DNA of 64,000 bases from NCBI RefSeq assembly GCF_002797445.1, contig NZ_PGEP01000001.1:4836501-4900500 (forward strand). Reading direction: 5' to 3'. This document shows positions 46,799 to 56,006 of the stretch, piece after piece. The notes under the pieces were generated by a model. It was given only the letters and a program-made list of their open reading frames with translations, ran no database searches and was not told where the DNA came from. Both the position numbers and the translations under genes were made by a program. The first letter of the stretch is position 1, and every line of letters begins with the position of its first letter. This DNA is from Acidovorax sp. 69. Its GTDB lineage: Bacteria; Pseudomonadota; Gammaproteobacteria; Burkholderiales; Burkholderiaceae_C.

Positions 46799-47794
46799 AT
46801 GCCCATGTCCCACTCCACCCGGCTGCGCCGCGCCGTGCTTGCCAGCCTGGCGCTGGGCGCCACCGCCCTGCTGGCACCCGCTGCCCAGGCCGCAGATCCG
46901 TGGCCCGCCAAGCCCATACAGCTGGTGATTCCCTACCCGCCCGGTGGCAGCGCCGACCTGCTGGGCCGGCCGCTGGCCGTGCAGCTGCAGCAGCAGCTGG
47001 GGCAGACCGTGGTGCTGGAATACAAGCCCGGCGCGGGCGGCACGCTGGCTTCGCAGTATGTGGCGCGGGCCAAGCCCGATGGCTACACCGTGCTGATGGT
47101 GCTGGCCGCGCATGCCATCAACGACAGCCTCTACCCCAAACTGCCCTACGACACGCGCAAGGACTTCGCGCCCGTGTCGCTGGTGGCCAACCTGCCGATG
47201 GTCGTGGCGGCCAGTGGCAAGCTGCCCGCCAAGAATGTCCAGGAGCTGATCCAGGCTGCCAAGGCCGCACCCGGCAAGCTCACTTTTGGCTCGGCAGGCA
47301 ATGGCAACACCGGGCACCTGGCCGCCGAATATTTCAGCAGCATTGCCGGGGTCAAGATGACGCACGTGCCCTACAAGGGCAGCGCGGGCGTGGTCAATGC
47401 CATGCTGGCGGGCGACATCGACCTCACGTTCGACAGCATCTCCACCTCCATGCCGCACATCCGTGGCGGACGCATGCATGCGCTGGCCGTCACCAGCCCG
47501 CAGCGCTCGGCACTGGCGCCCGAAGTGGCGACGGTGCAGGAGCAGGGCATCGCCGGCTTCGACGTGACCGGCTGGTATGCGCTGATCGCACCGGCCGGCA
47601 CGCCGCCAGAGGTTACCCAGCGTCTGAGCCGCGAGATCGCCACTGCGTTGCGTCAGCCCACGCTGCAGGCGCAGCTAGCCGCTGGCGGTTACGAACCTGT
47701 GGGCTCCACGCCCGAGGCGCTGCAAACGCACATCGAGCGCGAGATCACCCGCTGGGCCGCCGTGGTCAAGTCCACTGGCGCCAAGGTGGACTGA
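46799..47794 (+). CDS. Bug-family tripartite tricarboxylate receptor (periplasmic)
   Basis: The 331-residue protein has a signal peptide (MPMSHSTRLRRAVLASLALGA, AAQAADPW) and the Bug pattern: WPAKPIQLVIPYPPGGSADLLGRP, VVLEYKPGAGGTLASQYVARAKPDGYT, LPYDTRKDFAPVSLVA and the C-terminal RWAAVVKSTGAKVD. Bug receptors bind small carboxylates or related compounds and, often without a linked TctAB permease, can work as sensors or orphan receptors. No TctAB gene is near. It follows the ligase by 30 bases. Confidence 0.93.
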   Translation: MPMSHSTRLRRAVLASLALGATALLAPAAQAADPWPAKPIQLVIPYPPGGSADLLGRPLAVQLQQQLGQTVVLEYKPGAGGTLASQYVARAKPDGYTVLMVLAAHAINDSLYPKLPYDTRKDFAPVSLVANLPMVVAASGKLPAKNVQELIQAAKAAPGKLTFGSAGNGNTGHLAAEYFSSIAGVKMTHVPYKGSAGVVNAMLAGDIDLTFDSISTSMPHIRGGRMHALAVTSPQRSALAPEVATVQEQGIAGFDVTGWYALIAPAGTPPEVTQRLSREIATALRQPTLQAQLAAGGYEPVGSTPEALQTHIEREITRWAAVVKSTGAKVD

Positions 47795-47805
47795 CCATCA
47801 CCGCC

Positions 47806-48273
47806 ATGTCCATTCCGCTTTCCCCCTCCATCGACATGCCCTCAAGCCCCTTTGAACACGAAGCGCCCGACATGCTTTTCGGGCTCCCCATGCCCATGGC
47901 GCGCGCCATGGCACTGCGCGGCGAGCGTATCGGTGATGACATGGCCCAGGTGCGCATGGGCTTTAAACCGGACCAGGCCAACAGCCGTGGCGATGTGCAT
48001 GGCGGCGCCATTGCTTCGCTGCTCGATTGCGCACTGGCCTCGGCCGTGCGCGCCCATGATCCGGCCGCCTATGGCGTCGCCACCATCGATCTCACGCTGC
48101 ACTTCGTGGCGGCTGGCAGCGGCGACATGGTCGCCACGGCCCATTGCGAGCGGCGCGGGCGTTCCATCAGCTTCGCACGGGGCGAGGTGCGCGCCGCAGA
48201 CGGCACCCTGGTGGCATTGGCCACGGGCACCTTCAAGCTGATGGCGCGCACGCCAGCGCATGCAGGGGTATAG
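47806..48273 (+). CDS. PaaI-type hotdog thioesterase
   Basis: The 155-residue protein has the hotdog fold signature: VHGGAIASLLDCALASAV, with the HGG block, and YGVATIDLTLHFVAAGSG on the following strands. Such enzymes hydrolyse acyl-CoA thioesters, often to release CoA from dead-end or aromatic intermediates. Its ATG is 11 bases after the Bug gene's stop, so it shares that operon. Confidence 0.88.
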   Translation: MSIPLSPSIDMPSSPFEHEAPDMLFGLPMPMARAMALRGERIGDDMAQVRMGFKPDQANSRGDVHGGAIASLLDCALASAVRAHDPAAYGVATIDLTLHFVAAGSGDMVATAHCERRGRSISFARGEVRAADGTLVALATGTFKLMARTPAHAGV

Positions 48274-48279
48274 GCACCG

Positions 48280-48875
48280 ACGGGCGGCAAGAAAACGGCA
48301 GCGCGGCGCACGCCCGCAGCTTGCAGCAAGCGGCCCCAGATCGGCGCCGCCAACGCCCACAGCCGGGCGAATTTTTCGGGGCGTCGCTATCCACCGGCAT
48401 GAAGCGCGCGGCGACGATATGTGCCATGCCATCACGGCTGGCCATGCGAGCCGACGCCGTAGCAGCCGCAGGACAACTTGCCCTTGTGATCCCGCATCCA
48501 GGCCCCGAACTCCTGCAGGTTCTGCGAGCGTGAGTCGGCCGTGACCCCCCGGGTAATCGGTGCCAGGCCACACGCACCAGCGGGGTCAGGTCGGTCGACC
48601 GACCGTAGGGCGTCTTCTTGTACAGGTACAGGTTGGGCAACATGGACGAGGTATTGCCCAGCAGCGTCGTCATGCCACCGGGCGGGGACTTACCCACTGC
48701 ATCACCCGCGATCGATCAGGCCAGCGGCACCGGGCCTGTTGTCGACCACCACCGAATGGCCGAAGCGCTGCGCCATGCGCTCACCCCGCTCACGCGCAAT
48801 GGCGTCGGTGGCACCACTGGCTGGCACTGACTTCATCCAAGGGGGTTGGCGTCGCGAGGCATCGCGCGTCTCCTT
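48280..48875 (-). pseudogene. Decayed Bug-family receptor gene
   Basis: Pieces of a Bug receptor are spread over all three minus frames: GATDAIARERGERMAQRF and VVVDNRPGAAGLID near 48750-48840, then GKSPPGG and LLGNTSSMLPNLYLYKKTPY near 48600-48700, then QNLQEFGAWMRDHKGKLSC near 48450-48530, and a C-terminal block PEKFARLWALAAPIWGRLL near 48300-48380. In-frame stops interrupt the first piece and no signal peptide survives. At least three frame changes are needed to join them. It is degraded beyond doubt and unlikely to be a sequencing artefact. Confidence 0.85.
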
Positions 48876-48896
48876 GTATTAGAAGGCTGAGGCCCA

Positions 48897-49880
48897 TCAG
48901 TCCATCGATATCTGTGCCGCCTCGGCCACGCTCTTCCAATGCGTGGCATCCCTGTCGATCTGGGCCTTGAACTCATCGGGCAGCGAGCCCACGGCAATCA
49001 GCCCCATCTCGGTCAGGCGTTTGTTCAGCTCGGGGGTCTTGACGATGGCCGCCACCTCGGTGCCCAGCCTGTCCACGATGGCCTTGGGCGCCGTGGCGGG
49101 CAGGAACATGCCGAACCAGCCATTGGCCTCCAGGCCAGGGTAGCCCGCCTCGGTCATGGTGGGCACCTGTGGCAGGGCCGGATGGCGCTGGGCGCCCGTC
49201 ACGGCCAGGATGTTGATCTTGTCCGACTTGATGTGCGGGTAGGCGGCCGTGGCATCGACGAAGGCCAGCGTCAGCTGCCCCCCCAGCATCGCCGCCATCT
49301 CCGGCCCCGAGCCCTGGTAGGGGATGTGGGTGATGTCGATGCCGGCCTTTTGCTTGAAGCGCTCGCCGTTCATGTGCGACGAGGTGGCGTTGCCATAGCT
49401 GCCGTAGTTGAACGTGCCGGGCGCGGCCTTGGCCTTCTGAACGAACTGTTCGAGCGTGGTCACGCCCGAGCTGCGCGGCACCATCAGCAAGTCTGCCGAC
49501 TTGGCCACCTGCGACACCGGGGCCAGATCGCTGAGCTTGTAGGGCACCTTCTTGTACAGCGCCGGGATCTGCACCACGGTGGTGATGCCCATGAGCACGG
49601 TGTAGCCATCGCCGGGCGCCTTGGCCACGGTGTCGTTCCCCAGGATGCCGCTGGCGCCGGGCTTGTTCTCCACCACCACGGGCTGGCCCAGGCGCTGGGA
49701 CAGCTGCACGCCGATCAGTCGGGCGATGATGTCGGTGCCGCCGCCGGCCGGATAGGGCACGATGACGCGGATGGGTTTGCTGGGGTAATGGTCCTGTGCC
49801 TGGGCGCTGCCGATGCCGCAGGCGGCCAGAGCGATCAGGGGTAGCCATTGGCCCAGGGTCTTGCGCCGGGTGAATGCCAT
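48897..49880 (-). CDS. Bug-family tripartite tricarboxylate receptor (periplasmic)
   Basis: The 327-residue protein begins MAFTRRKTLGQWLPLIALAA with a signal peptide ending SAQAQDHY and shows HYPSKPIRVIVPYPAGGGTDIIARLI, VVVENKPGASGILGNDTVAKAPGDGYT and VPYKLSDLAPVSQVAKS. It stands last in a leftward run after an acyl-CoA dehydrogenase and acyl-CoA ligase. Ligand unknown. The decayed Bug gene lies immediately downstream. Confidence 0.93.
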   Translation of the reverse strand: MAFTRRKTLGQWLPLIALAACGIGSAQAQDHYPSKPIRVIVPYPAGGGTDIIARLIGVQLSQRLGQPVVVENKPGASGILGNDTVAKAPGDGYTVLMGITTVVQIPALYKKVPYKLSDLAPVSQVAKSADLLMVPRSSGVTTLEQFVQKAKAAPGTFNYGSYGNATSSHMNGERFKQKAGIDITHIPYQGSGPEMAAMLGGQLTLAFVDATAAYPHIKSDKINILAVTGAQRHPALPQVPTMTEAGYPGLEANGWFGMFLPATAPKAIVDRLGTEVAAIVKTPELNKRLTEMGLIAVGSLPDEFKAQIDRDATHWKSVAEAAQISMD

Positions 49881-49924
49881 GGTGATGTCTCCTTGAATGT
49901 TGTGTAGGGAACGGATGGCTCGGG

Positions 49925-51079
49925 CTACAGCGTGCGGGCGATGATTTCCTTCATGATCTCGTCGCTGCCGCCGTAGATACGACCGATGCGCGCATCGGTC
50001 CAGGCGCGGCCCACCTGGTATTCGGTCATGTAGCCGTAGCCACCATGCAGTTGCAAGAACTCGTCGAGCAGGCGGTTTTGGAGCGCCGTGGCATTGAGCT
50101 TGACCATGGCGGCGCGCTCGGGCGACAGCTCGCGCTTCATATGCAAGGCGATGCAGTCGTCCACGAACACGCGCAGCATGGTGGCCTGGGCCTTCGCCTC
50201 TGCGAGCTTGAAGCGCGTGTTCTGGAACTCGAACACCGTCTGGCCAAAGGCCTTGCGCTCGCGGGTGTAGTCCACCGTCTTTTTCAGGAAGGTCTCGATG
50301 TTCGTGGCCGCGCGCACCGCCACCACCAGGCGCTCCTGCGCCAGCTCGTGCATCAGGTATTTGAAGCCCATGTTTTCTTGGCCCAGCAGGTTGTCCACCG
50401 GCACCTTGACGTTGTCGAAGAACAGCTCGGAGGTGTCCTGCGCCATGAGACCGATCTTTTCCAGCTTGCGGCCCTTGCTGAAGCCCGGCGTGCCCTCCTC
50501 CACCACGATCAGCGACACGCCCTTGGCACCCAGCTCGGGCGCGGTCTTGGCCACCACGATGACGATCTCGCAGTTGATGCCGTTGGTGATGAAGGTCTTG
50601 CTGCCGTTGAGAAGATAGTGGTCGCCCTCGCCGCTCTTGACCAGCGTGGCCGTGGTGCGCACCGATTTCAGGTCGCTGCCCGCGCCGGGCTCGGTCATGG
50701 CGATGGCGCCGATCAGCTCGCCCGCCGCCATCTTGGGCAGCCAGCGATCCTTTTGCGCCGTGCTGCCGTAGGTGTTGATGTAGGGGGCGACGATGTCCGA
50801 GTGCAGCGGAAACCCCAGGCCCGTGGCGCCCGTGCGGCCCACTTCCTCGATCAACACTGCAGCGTGGCCGAAGTCGCCGCCGCCGCCGTACGGCTCAGGC
50901 AACATGGTGTTCAGCAGGCCCTCACGGCCCGCCTTGCGCCACACCTCCTTGGGCACGATGCCCTGGCGCTCCCACTCGGCATGAAAGGGCACGACTTCCT
51001 TGTCGAAGAAGCGGCGCACCTGCTCGCGGAAATGTTCGTGGTCTTCACGGTAGACAGTGCGCTGGATCAGGTCTTGCAT
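49925..51079 (-). CDS. Acyl-CoA dehydrogenase, long-chain (LCAD)-like
   Basis: The 384-residue flavoprotein has MTEPGAGSDLKSVRT, TFITNGINCEIVIVVAKT, RKAFGQTVFEFQNT and the end YGGSDEIMKEIIARTL. The C-terminal loop has Gly where MCAD has catalytic Glu, as in mammalian LCAD, and the Glu in HELAQERLVVAV is in the position of the LCAD catalytic base. This suggests activity on long or branched chains. It is between a ligase and a Bug receptor in a leftward operon. Confidence 0.92.
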   Translation of the reverse strand: MQDLIQRTVYREDHEHFREQVRRFFDKEVVPFHAEWERQGIVPKEVWRKAGREGLLNTMLPEPYGGGGDFGHAAVLIEEVGRTGATGLGFPLHSDIVAPYINTYGSTAQKDRWLPKMAAGELIGAIAMTEPGAGSDLKSVRTTATLVKSGEGDHYLLNGSKTFITNGINCEIVIVVAKTAPELGAKGVSLIVVEEGTPGFSKGRKLEKIGLMAQDTSELFFDNVKVPVDNLLGQENMGFKYLMHELAQERLVVAVRAATNIETFLKKTVDYTRERKAFGQTVFEFQNTRFKLAEAKAQATMLRVFVDDCIALHMKRELSPERAAMVKLNATALQNRLLDEFLQLHGGYGYMTEYQVGRAWTDARIGRIYGGSDEIMKEIIARTL

Positions 51080-51098
51080 GGTCGGTATCTCGGAATAA

Positions 51099-51151
51099 AA
51101 AGGTCAAATCTGGCTCTAGCGCTTATCTGTAAAGCACCAGCAGCTATGGTT
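51099..51151 (-). repeat. Dispersed ATAGCTGC/AAGCGC repeat, type 1
   Basis: On the minus strand CCATAGCTGCTGGTGC, then CAGATAAGCGCTAGAGCC. It sits in the 72-base gap between the leftward ligase gene and the acyl-CoA dehydrogenase gene. Confidence 0.75.
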
Positions 51152-52711
51152 TCAGGAGTCGCGCAGGGCAAAACCCGCCTGCGGCTCCTCGCGAAAGCGA
51201 TCCTTGAGCTTGCGGCGCAGCAGCTTGCCGGTCTCCAGGCGCGGCAAGGTATCGACGAACACCATGCGCTGGGGCAGCTTCATGCGCGCCAGCACGTCGG
51301 CCGCCTGGGCGGCGATAGCGCGGGCCGTTGCGAGAGATCCGTCCGCCCCGCGGCGCAGCACCACAGCCGCCAGGGGCTGCTCGCCAAAGTCGGGGTGGGG
51401 CACGCCCACCACGGCCACCTCTTGCACGTCGGGGTGGCGCATCAGCGCGTTCTCGATCTCCTGTGGGTACAGGTTGACACCGCCCGAGAGGATCAGGTCG
51501 GCGCGGCGGTCGCTCAAATACAGATAGCCCTCGGCATCGACATGGCCGATGTCTCCATAGGTGATCCAGCCGCGCTCGTTGATGGCCTGGCGGGTCTTCT
51601 CCGGGTCGTTGAGGTAGCTGAACTGGCCGCCGCCCGAGAAATACACCTGACCGATCTCGCCCACGGGCAACTCCTGCCCGGCGTCGTCCACGATGTGCAG
51701 CTGGCCCGCGGTGGGCCTGCCCACTGAGCCGGGGCGCAAGCGCCATTCCTGCGACGAAATCATCGTGGTGCCGCAGCCCTCGGAGCCCGCGTAGTACTCC
51801 ATCAGGATGTCGCCCCACCAGTCCAGCATGGCGTGCTTGACATGTACCGGGCAGGGCGCCGCGGCATGGATGGCCACGCGGTGGCTGGACAGGTCGTAGC
51901 GCCGGCGCACCTCTTCAGGCAGCTTGAGCAGGCGGCCGAACATGGTGGGCACCCACTGGCTGTGGGTGACGCGGTGGCGCGCGATGAGGGCCAGGGCGGT
52001 TTCCGCGTCAAAGCGCTCCATGATCACGGCCTGCCCACCGAGTTCCAGCACACGCAGCGTGTAGCGCAGCGGCGCCGCGTGGTACAGCGGCGCAGGCGAC
52101 AGATACACGGTGTGTTCGTCCATGCCCATGAGGCGGCCCGTGCCCAGCGCCTCGGGGTCGGTCTGGCCACGCAGGTGGCTTGGCTGCAGGGGCTTGAGCA
52201 CGCCCTTGGGCCGGCCCGTGGTGCCCGATGAATACAGCAGGTCGCGCCCCAGCGGGCGGTCCGCAAAGTCGGCCGGCGGGCCCTGCAGGGCCTGCAGCGC
52301 GGCCCGCAGCGACTGGGCCTGCGGTGTGGCGTCGTCCACGGTCCAGCAGGGCAAGGGGTGGGCCGCCTGCGACTCCGCCAACTGGGGCAAGGTCTTGTGC
52401 GAGGCCACGACCAGCCGTGCGCCGCAGTCCTTCACGATGTAGGCCACCTCGGCAGGCATCAGGTGGGTGCTGAGCACGGCGGCATACAGGCCCGCCTGCC
52501 GGGCCGCCAAGGCCAGGGCCAGGATCTCGACGCGGTTTTCCAGCACCACCGCAAAGCGCTCGCCCGCCTGCAACCCCTGGGCATGGAGCCACTGCGCCAT
52601 CTGCAAGGCGCTGTGCGCCACTTCGCCAGCAGTGTGGTGCGTGCCGGTTTCGGCCATGACCAGTACCACCCGCTCGGGAGCCGTCGCCGTGCGGCCGAAA
52701 AAGTCCTGCAT
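51152..52711 (-). CDS. AMP-dependent acyl-CoA ligase
   Basis: The 519-residue enzyme has YSSGTTGRPKGVLKP, YYAGSEGCGTTMIS, TYGDIGHVDAEGYLYLSDRRADLILSGG and the lysine region ETGKLLRRKLKD. ATG 52711 was chosen because the 48-residue upstream extension has no family match. First gene of the leftward operon ligase, dehydrogenase, Bug receptor; divergent from the thiolase operon across about 205 bases. Substrate unknown. Confidence 0.9.
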   Translation of the reverse strand: MQDFFGRTATAPERVVLVMAETGTHHTAGEVAHSALQMAQWLHAQGLQAGERFAVVLENRVEILALALAARQAGLYAAVLSTHLMPAEVAYIVKDCGARLVVASHKTLPQLAESQAAHPLPCWTVDDATPQAQSLRAALQALQGPPADFADRPLGRDLLYSSGTTGRPKGVLKPLQPSHLRGQTDPEALGTGRLMGMDEHTVYLSPAPLYHAAPLRYTLRVLELGGQAVIMERFDAETALALIARHRVTHSQWVPTMFGRLLKLPEEVRRRYDLSSHRVAIHAAAPCPVHVKHAMLDWWGDILMEYYAGSEGCGTTMISSQEWRLRPGSVGRPTAGQLHIVDDAGQELPVGEIGQVYFSGGGQFSYLNDPEKTRQAINERGWITYGDIGHVDAEGYLYLSDRRADLILSGGVNLYPQEIENALMRHPDVQEVAVVGVPHPDFGEQPLAAVVLRRGADGSLATARAIAAQAADVLARMKLPQRMVFVDTLPRLETGKLLRRKLKDRFREEPQAGFALRDS

Positions 52712-52917
52712 ACCTGTCACCTGTTGCTCCTTGGCAAGGCGCCGTGGTGAAGAAGTCCACCAAAAGCAAAATGCCTGTCTCACAAAACCGATGTGTTGAC
52801 CGATTTTTTCAGGCTGATGCCGTAAAAAATACCGGGTAAACACGGTCTTCAGCACAAACTAACGCGCACAAAATCATTTTTAATGGATCATAAGTCTCAT
52901 AAACACATGGAGTGAGC

Positions 52918-54096
52918 ATGAATATTCCTGTCATCGTCGATGCCATCCGCAGCCCCATGGCCCGGGCCAAGCCCGACGGCGCACTGGCCGAGGTCCACCC
53001 CGTGGACTTGCTCTCCCAGGTGCTGGAGCAACTGGTGGCCCGCAACCGGCTCGATCCCGGCACTGTGGACGACGTGATCTGCGGCTGCGTCAGCCAGGCG
53101 GGCGAGCAGGCCGGCACCCCCGGGCGCCTGGCCTGGCTGGCTGCCGGCCTGCCCGCGCATGTGCCCTCCACGACCATCGACCGCAAGTGCGGCTCCAGCC
53201 AGCAGGCCGTGCACTTCGCGGCCCAGGCCATCATGGCCGGCACGCAGGACATCGTGATCGCCTGCGGCGTGGAGTCGATGAGCCGCGTGCCCATGGGCAG
53301 CTCGCGCATGGGCAAGAACACCACCGGCCCGCGTTTTGACGCGCGCTACGCCCCGGGCCTGGTGGGCCAGGGCGTGTCCGCCGACCTGGTGGCCGCCAAA
53401 TGGGGCCTGTCGCGCGCCGACCTCGACGCGTACGCCGCGCGATCGCACCAGCGCGCCCACACCGCGCAGTCCGGCGGCCAATTCGAGCGCGAGATTGTCG
53501 GCATTGATGCGCCCTCCGGCCGCGTGCTGCAGGACGAAACCATCCGCTCCGGCACCACGGTGGAAAAGCTCGCTGGCCTCAAGGCTGTGTTCGAGAGCGC
53601 GGAGCTGACGGCGCGCTTTCCGCAGATCCAGTGGAGCACCACGGCGGGCAACGCATCCCAAATGACCGACGGCGCCAGCGCCATGCTCATCATGAGCGAA
53701 GCGCGCGCGCTGCAGCTGGGCCTCACGCCCCGCGCGCGCTTTGTGGCCTTTGACGTGGTGGGCGACGACCCGCTGTACATGCTGACGGCCCCCATTCCAG
53801 CCACGCAGCGCGTGCTGGCCAAGGCGAAGATGACGCTGGACGACATCCAGCACTACGAGATCAACGAGGCTTTTGCCAGCGTGCCCATGGCCTGGCAAAA
53901 AGAGCTGAAGGCCGACGGCGAGCGCCTGAACCCGCGCGGTGGTGCCATTGCCCTGGGCCACCCGCTGGGCGCCTCGGGGATCCGCCTCATGACCACGATG
54001 CTGCACGCCCTGGAAGACAGCGGGCAGCGCTACGGCCTGCAGTCCATGTGCGAGGCTGGCGGCATGGCCAACGCCACCATCATCGAGCGCCTTTAA
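52918..54096 (+). CDS. Acetyl-CoA acyltransferase (thiolase)
   Basis: The 392-residue protein has the thiolase catalytic set at classical positions: Cys91 (DRKCGSSQQ), His348 (ALGHPLGASG) and Cys378 (SMCEAGGMAN). It cleaves 3-ketoacyl-CoA. GGAG lies five bases before ATG 52918. It opens a rightward operon that includes HSD10-like dehydrogenase, enoyl-CoA hydratase and an alpha-methylacyl-CoA racemase, so the substrate may be a 2-methyl-3-ketoacyl-CoA, yielding propionyl-CoA. Confidence 0.94.
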   Translation: MNIPVIVDAIRSPMARAKPDGALAEVHPVDLLSQVLEQLVARNRLDPGTVDDVICGCVSQAGEQAGTPGRLAWLAAGLPAHVPSTTIDRKCGSSQQAVHFAAQAIMAGTQDIVIACGVESMSRVPMGSSRMGKNTTGPRFDARYAPGLVGQGVSADLVAAKWGLSRADLDAYAARSHQRAHTAQSGGQFEREIVGIDAPSGRVLQDETIRSGTTVEKLAGLKAVFESAELTARFPQIQWSTTAGNASQMTDGASAMLIMSEARALQLGLTPRARFVAFDVVGDDPLYMLTAPIPATQRVLAKAKMTLDDIQHYEINEAFASVPMAWQKELKADGERLNPRGGAIALGHPLGASGIRLMTTMLHALEDSGQRYGLQSMCEAGGMANATIIERL

Positions 54097-54097
54097 C

Positions 54098-54150
54098 TAT
54101 CAATTTAATAGCTAATAGCGCTTGATAAACGGGCGCTAGAGACCTAAATG
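54098..54150 (+). repeat. Dispersed ATAGCTGC/AAGCGC repeat, type 1
   Basis: TTTAATAGCTAATAGCGCTTGA, then CGGGCGCTAGAGACC, directly after the thiolase stop and before the dehydrogenase gene, which starts 66 bases after thiolase. Confidence 0.7.
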
Positions 54151-54161
54151 AAGGAAAAACA

Positions 54162-54929
54162 ATGAAACTGCAACAAGGAATGACCGCCCTCGTCACCGGC
54201 GGCGTCTCGGGCCTGGGCGAGGCCTCGGCCATCGCGCTGCTGGAGCGCGGGCTGAACGTGGTGGCCGTGGACCTGAACGACGAGCGCGGCGCCGCCATGG
54301 AACAGCAATACGCGGGCCGCCTGCGCTATGTGAAGGCCGACGTGGCGGACGCCCACCAGATGGCCCAGGCCGTCGCCGCCGCCGAGGCCTTTGGCAACTT
54401 CCGCGCGCTGGTGCATTGCGCCGGCATCGGCGGGCCGGTGCGCCTGATCGAAAAGGACGGCAGCCCCGGGTCGCTGGAGAAGTACGTCAACATCATCCGC
54501 GTCAACCAGATCGGCAGCTTCAACACGCTGCGCCTGGCGGCCGTGAGCATGGCCAAAAACGAGCCCATCGACGGCGAGCGCGGCGTGTGCGTGCTCACCG
54601 CTTCGGTGGCGGGCTACGAGGGGCAGATCGGCCAGATCCCCTACGCATCCTCCAAGGCGGGCGTGATCGGCATGACCATCGTGGCCGCGCGCGACCTGGC
54701 GTCCAAGTTCATCCGCGTGTGCACTATCGCCCCCGGCCTGTTCGACACGCCCATCCTGGCCAAGCTGCCCGAGAACGTGCGCCAGTCGCTCGGCGCCTCC
54801 GTGCCCCACCCGGCGCGCCTAGGCCACCCCAACGAGTACGCGCTGACCGCGCTGCACATCCTGGAGAACCCCATGCTCAACGGCGAGACCATCCGCCTGG
54901 ACGGCGCCATCCGCATGGCGCCGAGATGA
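54162..54929 (+). CDS. HSD10-like 3-hydroxyacyl-CoA / 2-methyl-3-hydroxybutyryl-CoA dehydrogenase (SDR)
   Basis: The 255-residue SDR follows the 17-beta-HSD type 10 pattern: TGGVSGLGEASA, NEPIDGERGVCVLTASVAG, IPYASSKAGVIGMT, IAPGLFDTPI and the C-terminus MLNGETIRLDGAIRM. HSD10 oxidises 3-hydroxyacyl-CoAs, notably 2-methyl-3-hydroxybutyryl-CoA. It follows thiolase after a repeat and precedes an enoyl-CoA hydratase after a second repeat, in the same direction. Confidence 0.92.
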   Translation: MKLQQGMTALVTGGVSGLGEASAIALLERGLNVVAVDLNDERGAAMEQQYAGRLRYVKADVADAHQMAQAVAAAEAFGNFRALVHCAGIGGPVRLIEKDGSPGSLEKYVNIIRVNQIGSFNTLRLAAVSMAKNEPIDGERGVCVLTASVAGYEGQIGQIPYASSKAGVIGMTIVAARDLASKFIRVCTIAPGLFDTPILAKLPENVRQSLGASVPHPARLGHPNEYALTALHILENPMLNGETIRLDGAIRMAPR

Positions 54930-54930
54930 C

Positions 54931-55055
54931 AACCCCCTGAGGCGCTACGCGCCTTCCCCCTTCTCTCTGCGCGCTTCGCGCTCCGGGAAGGGGGACGCAG
55001 CCAGCGCGGCGGGGCGGCCCTTGCGCGGCTGCCTTGGTCTGGGCAACGCCAGTTT
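54931..55055 (+). repeat. Dispersed GC-rich repeat, type 2, copy 3
   Basis: After the dehydrogenase stop: CCCCCTGAGG, hairpin GGCGCTACGCGCC, TTCCCCC, then GAAGGGGGACG and GCGGCGGGGCGGCCCTTGCG. Closest match in block order to the copies at 5630 and 21769. Confidence 0.8.
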
Positions 55056-55116
55056 CAGAGGTCGGGGCTACGCAATGCGGTGAACAACGCCGAGAAGAAC
55101 TGAAAGGAATTTTTTA

Positions 55117-55881
55117 ATGACATCCACGGTACTGGTCGAAGTGCGCGGCAACGTGCAGATCATGACGCTGAGCAACCCCGAGGCGCGCAATGCCGCCACG
55201 CTGGAGATGGCCGAGGCTATGGCCGCCGCGCTGGATGCGCTGGACAACAACCCGGCGCTGCAGGTGGGCATCGTCACCGGCGCGGGGAGCACCTTCTGTG
55301 CAGGCATGGACTTGAAGGGTTTTTTGCAGGGCAAGCGCCCGAGCATCGCCGGGCGAGGGTTTTGTGGCCTCACACAAAAGCCGCCGCGCAAACCACTGAT
55401 CGCCGCCGTCGAGGGCTATGCGCTGGCCGGTGGCTTCGAGCTGGTGCTGGCCTGCGACCTGATCGTGGCCGCGCGCACGGCCAAGTTCGGCCTGCCCGAG
55501 GTCAAGCGGGGTTTGGCGGCTACCGCGGGTGGCCTGTTGCGCCTGCCCAAGCGCCTGCCCTACCACGTCGCCATGGAATGCATCCTCACCGGCGACATGT
55601 TCGGCGCCGAGCGTGCGCAGGCCCATGGCCTGGTCAACCGCCTGGTCGAGCCCGGCCAGGCGCTGGACGCCGCCCTGGAACTGGCCCAGACCGTAGCGGC
55701 CAATGGCCCGCTGGCGCTGATCGCCAGCAAGCGCGTGGCGCAGGAGTCGGCCGACTGGCCGCAGGCCGAGATGTTTGACCGCCAAGCCGTCATCACCACG
55801 CCGGTGTTCGCCTCGCAAGACGCACGCGAAGGGGCCACGGCTTTTGCCGAGAAGCGCCTGCCGGTCTGGCAGGGTGTTTGA
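55117..55881 (+). CDS. Enoyl-CoA hydratase/isomerase family protein
   Basis: The 254-residue crotonase keeps both hydratase glutamates: AGGFELVLACDL and KFGLPEVKRGL. GAGSTFCAGMDLKGF forms the oxyanion hole. It likely hydrates the enoyl-CoA made by one of the acyl-CoA dehydrogenases. It starts 61 bases after a type 2 repeat. Confidence 0.92.
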   Translation: MTSTVLVEVRGNVQIMTLSNPEARNAATLEMAEAMAAALDALDNNPALQVGIVTGAGSTFCAGMDLKGFLQGKRPSIAGRGFCGLTQKPPRKPLIAAVEGYALAGGFELVLACDLIVAARTAKFGLPEVKRGLAATAGGLLRLPKRLPYHVAMECILTGDMFGAERAQAHGLVNRLVEPGQALDAALELAQTVAANGPLALIASKRVAQESADWPQAEMFDRQAVITTPVFASQDAREGATAFAEKRLPVWQGV

Positions 55882-56006
55882 GGGAAGCTTTGTTGGAAGG
55901 CTTGATGGAAAAAGAGGCACTAACGCCCGTCCATCCATCGCTTAACGCTACCAAGTCAGTAGCAAAAAAACGGCCGTCGTGCCGCCATAACCCAAGGAGG
56001 CAAACC

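Noticed and set aside
46627..48273. A single 548-residue frame covering the Bug receptor and thioesterase
   Set aside because: Its first part is out of frame with the Bug receptor; only the C-terminal 155 residues from ATG 47806 are the thioesterase.
55920..55975. Further copy of the type 1 repeat
   Set aside because: ACGCCCG and CGCTTAACGCTACC only loosely echo the repeat; block order and spacing do not match.
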